Source: Lentisphaeria bacterium
GTDB lineage: Bacteria; Verrucomicrobiota; Lentisphaeria; Oligosphaerales; Oligosphaeraceae
Assembly (NCBI GenBank): GCA_016287975.1
Contig: JAEEXV010000300.1
Coordinates: 1-10,747, forward strand
Direction: 5' to 3'
DNA: 10,747 bases
Shown: positions 7,270-10,747 of the stretch, one piece after another
Numbering within the stretch: the first letter of the stretch is position 1
Layout: each line of letters starts with the position of its first letter
Notes under the pieces: model-generated
Told to the model about the DNA's origin: nothing
The model's input: only the letters and a program-made list of their open reading frames with translations
Database searches by the model: none
Position numbers and translations under genes: made by a program

Positions 7270-8124
7270 GACGTGGACCCAATTCTTTGGACAACAGATT
7301 AAGTCCTGGAAGAAACACTTTTGATTTATGCTGCCATAATATGCACCTCATCTGGAGTTTTGTAGTCCAATGCCTGATGAAATTGTAGAAATCAATGTAT
7401 TCCTCCAGGCCAGGACGGATCTCCTTGATGCTCTCAACCGAATGGAGACAGAGCCATTCGCACTTGATGTTTCGCCAGAAGCGTTCAGTGAAGATGTTGT
7501 CAAACGCGCACTCGCGCCCGTCCATGCTTATGGCCACGCCGTGCGCCTCGAGTATTCCAGTGAAGGCTGCTGAAGTGAATTGCGTGCCCTGGTCGGTGTT
7601 GAAGACTTTAGGCGTGCCGAACTTCTCCAGGGCCTCCTCCAGGGCCTCCGTGCAGAAGGGGACGTCCATCGTGTTGGACAGCCTGCAGGCGAGGATGCGC
7701 CTGCTGTGCCAGTCGACGATGGCCGTCAGGTACAGGAGCCGAATCTGGTCGGAATGCAGGTGATGTCGCTGCTCCATACCTGGTTCGGACGCACGATGCT
7801 GACGTTCTTCAAAAGGCAGGGTAGGTCTTGTGCTGCGGATGCGGCTTGCTCGTCGCAGGGCCGGGGCCTGGCCCACGAGGTCCATCAGCCGCATCAGCCG
7901 TTGGACACGTTTGCGCTTCACAGGACTTCCATCCCTGGAAAGCTTCCTGGCTATTCGCCTGCTGCCGTAGAACGGATACTTGAGGTAGATCTCCTCTATC
8001 CTTCCGGCCAGCGTCATGTCCTCCTCGTTCCGCTGGCCTGCGCCTGGCTTGCGTTGGGCGTATGCCGTGGACGGGCTGACTCCAAGAAGCTCGCATTTGC
8101 GCCGGAATGGGGGATCCACTTGCA
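7269..8124 (-). mobile_element. Degenerate IS3-family (IS150-like) insertion sequence
   Basis: The right end is suggested by TGACGTGGACCCAATTCTTT at 7269-7288, which resembles terminal repeats of this family. A partly matching sequence read from 8124 on the minus strand (TGCAAGTGGATCCCCCATTC) could be the left end, with shared GTGGA...CC...ATTC. The element would then have lost orfA, because orfB homology starts within about 20 nt of that end. I see no target duplication, and the exact left boundary is uncertain. Inside is a transposase open frame with several lesions. Confidence 0.6.
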
Positions 8125-8125
8125 A
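7326..8125 (-). pseudogene. IS3-family transposase OrfB, frameshifted
   Basis: N-terminal HTH_21-like sequence (CELLGVSPSTAYAQRKP, YPFYGSRRIARKL) and an rve/DDE integrase core are recognisable. In the main frame, NTDQGTQFTS and NIFTERFW hold the second Asp and the Glu with exactly 35 residues between them. The expected first Asp, in RPNQVWSSDIT, is encoded only in another frame. Comparing frames places single-base losses near 7863 (C-run), 7820 (C-run) and 7735; together these three restore the main frame, so an open frame of 293 codons persists while about 45 codons of it are out of frame. Near 7380 a further deletion removes the usual RPH of the C-terminal motif; the true tail LDYKTPDEVH ends with TAA at 7326-7328 in a shifted frame. 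No orfA is seen upstream. Probably inactive, unless these are sequencing errors. Confidence 0.85.
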
Positions 8126-8147
8126 TCTGCGCCAGAACGTTCATAGT

Positions 8148-8213
8148 ATGCCATTATGGGTGGTGGCATCTTCCAGGTTTGCCTGGCTGGCTTCCCGCAA
8201 GATGCCATGACCC
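8148..8213 (+). other. Structured leader with alternative pairings upstream of the cupin gene
   Basis: TGGCATCTT (8164-8172) pairs perfectly with AAGATGCCA (8199-8207), extended by GGGT (8158-8161) with ACCC (8210-8213) across a 2x2 mismatch. The enclosed loop holds another perfect hairpin, CCAGG-TTTG-CCTGG (8173-8186). The same TGGCAT could instead pair with ATGCCA at 8148-8153 or with ATGCCA at 8293-8298, which runs into the start codon. No U-run follows. The rest of 8126-8297 has no clear gene; TTGCAA (8120-8125) and TAGTAT (8144-8149) spaced by 18 bp are a weak promoter candidate. Confidence 0.4.
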
Positions 8214-8297
8214 CGCGGTTTTCAAGTCTTCCGTCTGGTTGCGGGATGACTATGGAAAACATCTCCCCCAAACACCCTCCAAAGAGGAAAACATGCC

Positions 8298-8774
8298 ATG
8301 AAACGCACACTGTCCGTTTGCCTGTCTGCCCTGGCCGCCGCCGTCCTGTCCAGCTGCATGCTCTGCCACTCGCCTTCGCCATTTGCGCAATACGACAACA
8401 TCACCGACGTCCAGAAGCTGGAACTCAAGCGCACATCCGAGAGCTGGGATGGCGCCGCTCTGCCCGACTACCTCAAGGGCAAGCCGGAACTCGTCGTGAT
8501 GCGCTACGTCTTCCCCGTCGGAAGCAAGTTGCCCTGGCACCACCATCCCGTCATCAACTTCGGAATCCTGCAGCAGGGCGAACTGACGATCGTCGGACTG
8601 GATGGCAAGAGGCAGGTCGTCCGCCCTGGCGACGCGATTGTCGAGATGGTCGGCCCCATCCACTGCGGCATGAACACGGGCGACAAGCCCATTGTCCTTG
8701 ACATGTTCTACCTGACGCAGAAGGGGACTCCCCTTGCCGTCCAGCATCCCGAAATCCAGAAGCCGATGGAATGA
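8298..8774 (+). CDS. Cupin-domain lipoprotein
   Basis: The 158-residue protein begins with a lipoprotein-type signal: basic MKR, a hydrophobic stretch, then LSSC with Cys20 as the probable lipidation site. This would place the protein at the outer face of a membrane or in the periplasm. The mature part is a single cupin_2 domain. Motif 1 fits G75-x5-HHH (81-83), but the usual Glu four residues later is Asn87. Motif 2 fits G111-x5-M-x-G119-x2-H122-x3-N126, with Met replacing the usual Pro. Three or four histidines could still hold a metal; no substrate can be assigned. The ATG at 8298 follows GAGG at 8284-8287. The gene stands alone, after a decayed IS and a structured leader, and about 450 nt before the next gene. 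Fold confident, function unknown. Confidence 0.85.
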   Translation: MKRTLSVCLSALAAAVLSSCMLCHSPSPFAQYDNITDVQKLELKRTSESWDGAALPDYLKGKPELVVMRYVFPVGSKLPWHHHPVINFGILQQGELTIVGLDGKRQVVRPGDAIVEMVGPIHCGMNTGDKPIVLDMFYLTQKGTPLAVQHPEIQKPME

Positions 8775-8827
8775 AACTGCGGCATAAGCTGTCCCAATAT
8801 GGCCGGGAACAGCCCCTCATAATGCAA

Positions 8828-8844
8828 ACACGCCCGAAGCGTGT
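8828..8844. other. Small hairpin downstream of the cupin gene
   Basis: ACACGC-CCGAA-GCGTGT forms a 6-bp stem with a 5-nt loop 54 nt after the cupin stop. It lacks a following T-run on the plus strand, so terminator function is doubtful. Confidence 0.3.
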
Positions 8845-8871
8845 GGGGCGGGCGCGATTGACGAAGCGGAC

Positions 8872-9071
8872 GTAGCCATGGCGTCCCGCCGTGGCAGGCG
8901 GGTGAGCCACACAGGGTTTGCAATCGGGTTGCGGAATTGTTCGCTGCGTCGTTCGCCAGGGGACCACGGCGGGACGCTAATGTGCCTAACTTTGTCCCAG
9001 ATGTCCCAGATGTCCCAGATGTCCCAGATGTCCCAGTAAAGTCAGGAGTATCGGCGGGACGACGTGGCTAC
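8872..9071. repeat. MITE-like 200-bp element with imperfect terminal inverted repeats
   Basis: GTAGCCATGGCGTCCCGCC (8872-8890) and, on the minus strand, GTAGCCACGTCGTCCCGCC (9071-9053) match at 17 of 19 positions. Inside, GCGTCCCGCCGTGG (8881-8894) has a perfect 14-bp inverted partner, CCACGGCGGGACGC (8964-8977). A 9-bp tandem repeat occupies 8993-9036. No transposase is encoded and no target duplication is evident. This occupies much of the 8775-9226 gap, where I see no convincing gene. Confidence 0.5.
8993..9036. repeat. 9-bp tandem repeat TGTCCCAGA
   Basis: There are four perfect copies of TGTCCCAGA and a fifth lacking the last base. The period is a multiple of three, so any reading frame through it stays open (PDV or MSQ-type peptides), which makes a small open frame here misleading. 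Confidence 0.95.
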
Positions 9072-9157
9072 TATTTTCGGGCGTCGACCGAGGCAATTGC
9101 GCCCCCTCGCGGAGAACAGTTCATAGGAGGAATATGACTAGGCGATTCGTTTTTTTT

Positions 9158-9198
9158 TGAATGCCATTCATTGAATATTGTTCATTACGTGTTATATT
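9158..9198 (+). promoter_or_regulatory. Promoter with paired operator-like palindromes for the tetR-type gene
   Basis: A sigma-70-like promoter reads TTGAAT (9171-9176), 16 bp, TATATT (9193-9198). Overlapping or flanking the -35 are two 13-bp dyads of the form TGAATNNNNTTCA: TGAATGCCATTCA (9158-9170, perfect 6+1+6) and TGAATATTGTTCA (9172-9184). Their centres are 14 bp apart. Location and symmetry suit autorepression by the regulator that follows. Confidence 0.6.
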
Positions 9199-9226
9199 AT
9201 CTCGCATGTCAACCAGGAGGCATGAA

Positions 9227-9847
9227 ATGAAGCAAGAGCTGGGCAAGCGGAAGAAGGCGGCACAGGAGACGCGTCGTCGGCTTCTGGTCGCAGCGCGGAA
9301 GATCTTGGAAAAGCAAGATTTTTCGGATGTGACGGTGGCCGACATCGCGCGGGAGGCGGGAGTTGCCGTAGGGAGTTTCTACGTCTATTTCAAGCGGAAG
9401 GAGGACATCGTCGAGGTGCTGGAGGACTATGACTTCTACCACCTTGCGGAAATCGTGAACGGCATGTCGGGCACGGGGATTCTGGAGCGGCTGGCCTACT
9501 ATTGCCGCGAGTTCATGAAGGGAATTGAGGAATACGGCCTGGAAATCACCCGCCAGTGGATTCGCAACAACGTCGCGCCGCAGCGGATGTGCCACAGCCA
9601 GGAGGACATCACCAAGTACACCTTCGACATCCGCGCCCTGCAGTCCATCCTGCGGGAAGGCGTGGCGCAAGGTCTGCTCAAGGCGGAGACGCCCGCAGAC
9701 GAACTGGCCTTCTTCATCAACTGCGAACTCTACGGGCTGATGCTTGCCTGGTGCATGTCCGACGGCGCAGTGGTCGGCTCCCATCAGACTGGTGCATTCG
9801 TCGCAAATGGGCTGGCAAAGGTGCTTGCACCATACATCATTCAATAA
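9227..9847 (+). CDS. TetR/AcrR-family transcriptional regulator
   Basis: The 206-residue protein, a normal TetR length, has the family N-terminal DNA-binding domain: TRRRLLVAARKILEKQDFSD (15-34), then the helix-turn-helix TVADIAREAGVAVGSFYVYF (36-55) and KRKEDIVEVLED. The C-terminal ligand and dimerisation domain is unassigned, as is usual for the family; it contains several Cys and Trp residues. In-frame ATGs exist at 9161 and 9206, but AGGAGG at 9215-9220, 6 nt before the ATG at 9227, fixes that start, and the upstream ones would overlap the promoter. An aldo/keto reductase begins 37 nt downstream, so the two probably form one transcript and the regulator likely controls itself and the reductase in response to a small ligand. 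Confidence 0.93.
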   Translation: MKQELGKRKKAAQETRRRLLVAARKILEKQDFSDVTVADIAREAGVAVGSFYVYFKRKEDIVEVLEDYDFYHLAEIVNGMSGTGILERLAYYCREFMKGIEEYGLEITRQWIRNNVAPQRMCHSQEDITKYTFDIRALQSILREGVAQGLLKAETPADELAFFINCELYGLMLAWCMSDGAVVGSHQTGAFVANGLAKVLAPYIIQ

Positions 9848-9884
9848 GACTGGCAACCCAACCACACAACCAAGGAGAAGGACA

Positions 9885-10747
9885 ATGAAGTATGTGAAAT
9901 TTGGAAACACAGGCATGGATGTTTCGCGCATCTGCCTGGGCATGATGAGTTTTGGAAAGCCTGGAAGCGAAAACGGCGTGTTCCCATGGGCGAGGGATTT
10001 CGAAGACGCCAAACCCATATTCAAGACGGCCATTGATTTGGGCATCAACTACTTCGATACCGCCAACGTCTATCAGATGGGTTCCAGCGAGGAGATTACG
10101 GGACGCCTCATCCGCGAGTGCCGTCTGGACCGCGATGAAATCGTGGTTGCCACGAAGGTCCATTTTGACATGCGTCCAGGCCGTCCCAACGGCGGCGGCT
10201 CATCCCGCAAGAACATCATGGCGGAAATCGACCACTCGCTGAAACGCCTCGGCATGGACTACGTTGATCTCTATCAGATTCACCGTCTGGACACCAACAC
10301 CCCGATGGAGGAGATCATGGAGGCACTGCACGACGTGGTCAAGAGCGGCAAGGCCCGCTACATCGGTGCCTCCACCATCTTCGCATGGCAGCTGGAGCGA
10401 ATGCAGCAAATCGCCGAACGCCACGGCTGGACCAAGTTCGTCTCCCTCCAGCCGCAGTACAACCTCATCTACCGCGAGGAGGAGCGCGAGATTCTGCCGC
10501 TGTGCCGCGACCGCGGAATGGCGGTGGTCCCCTGGAGCCCGCTGGCCGGCGGACGCTGCGCCCACCCATGGGGCACAAAGACCGCACGCAACTCCATCGA
10601 CGCCGTCTCGCCGATGGTCTGGGACGCCACTAACGACATCGACAAGCCTGTCGTTGACAATCTGGAGAAGGTTGCCGCCGCCCACGGGCGCACGATGGCG
10701 CAGGAGTCTCTTGCGTGGATGCTCTCCAAACCAGGCATTACCGCGCC
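9885..10747 (+). CDS. Aldo/keto reductase, C-terminus beyond window
   Basis: This is an NAD(P)H-dependent oxidoreductase of the AKR superfamily, (beta/alpha)8 fold, cytoplasmic. I translate 287 codons from ATG 9885, beginning MKYVKFGNTGMDVSRICLGM. The catalytic tetrad is present: Asp58 (YFDTA), Tyr63 (NVYQMGSSEE), Lys91 (VATKV) and His133 (LYQIHRLD). GKARYIGAST (155-164), LQPQYNLIYREEE (188-200) and VVPWSPLAGGR (214-224) follow the standard order. Family members are about 310-340 residues, so most of the gene is here; the expected C-terminal NADP-binding segment lies outside. AAGGAG at 9872-9877, 7 nt before the ATG, sets the start. It follows the TetR-type gene by 37 nt, suggesting inducible detoxification or carbonyl reduction, but the substrate cannot be read from sequence. 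Confidence 0.95.
   Translation, partial: MKYVKFGNTGMDVSRICLGMMSFGKPGSENGVFPWARDFEDAKPIFKTAIDLGINYFDTANVYQMGSSEEITGRLIRECRLDRDEIVVATKVHFDMRPGRPNGGGSSRKNIMAEIDHSLKRLGMDYVDLYQIHRLDTNTPMEEIMEALHDVVKSGKARYIGASTIFAWQLERMQQIAERHGWTKFVSLQPQYNLIYREEEREILPLCRDRGMAVVPWSPLAGGRCAHPWGTKTARNSIDAVSPMVWDATNDIDKPVVDNLEKVAAAHGRTMAQESLAWMLSKPGITA

Noticed and set aside
8828..8844. Intrinsic terminator for the cupin gene
   Set aside because: The stem is short (6 bp) and no T-run follows on the plus strand.
8937..9137. 66-codon open frame with PDVPDVPDV repeats
   Set aside because: The coding look comes from the 9-bp tandem repeat; no ribosome site or domain.
9125..9160. Eight-codon open frame (MTRRFVFF) behind a perfect AGGAGG at 9125-9130
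   Set aside because: The ribosome site is striking, but the frame ends in a run of nine T and the TetR-type operator; it may be the broken start of a lost gene or a leader peptide. No support beyond the ribosome site.

Overview
The window is a GC-rich, protein-dense bacterial chromosome segment with one AT-rich acquired patch. Gene content and base composition do not fix the lineage. The GC-rich coding style, SD-poor starts in part of the operon, degenerate intergenic minisatellites and CACAGA-type dispersed repeats suggest an uncultured member of the PVC group (Lentisphaerota/Verrucomicrobiota-like), but this is a weak inference.

Left part (1-3623, minus strand): a tight operon carA-pyrG-carB. 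It encodes the small subunit of carbamoyl-phosphate synthetase, CTP synthase inserted between the two subunit genes, and the start of the large subunit, which runs off the window edge. Spacers are 6 and 1 nt. Middle (3624-5842): a divergent intergenic region and asnB (glutamine-hydrolysing asparagine synthetase) on the plus strand. carA, pyrG and asnB all take the amide nitrogen of glutamine. The two outward-facing transcription units each carry a near-identical -24/-12 element (17 of 19 bases shared) that fits the sigma-54 consensus exactly in spacing. This points to a shared, nitrogen-responsive divergent regulon. Between the promoters lies a GTCC-rich minisatellite with an 80-bp higher-order duplication and a 12-C run.

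5843-8297: a CACAGA-type inverted repeat lies between convergent genes. Next is an AT-rich gene for a QueC-like PP-loop protein with a Cys cluster. Directly at its start codon sits a decayed IS3-family insertion sequence whose transposase carries at least four frame lesions.

8298-10747, plus strand: a cupin lipoprotein gene with a potentially switch-like structured leader; a 450-bp non-coding stretch with a MITE-like inverted-repeat element containing 9-bp tandem repeats; and a TetR-family regulator with its own operator-like promoter followed 37 nt later by an aldo/keto reductase, cut by the window end.

Across the whole window the tetranucleotide CCGG is strikingly avoided (12 sites in 10.7 kb, only 3 in the first 3.6 kb), and every Pro-Gly codon pair checked uses CCT or CCA. 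No CRISPR array, tRNA or rRNA was seen. No clearly new multi-gene system is visible. The best candidate for undescribed biology is the sigma-54 glutamine-amidotransferase regulon with its minisatellite spacer.
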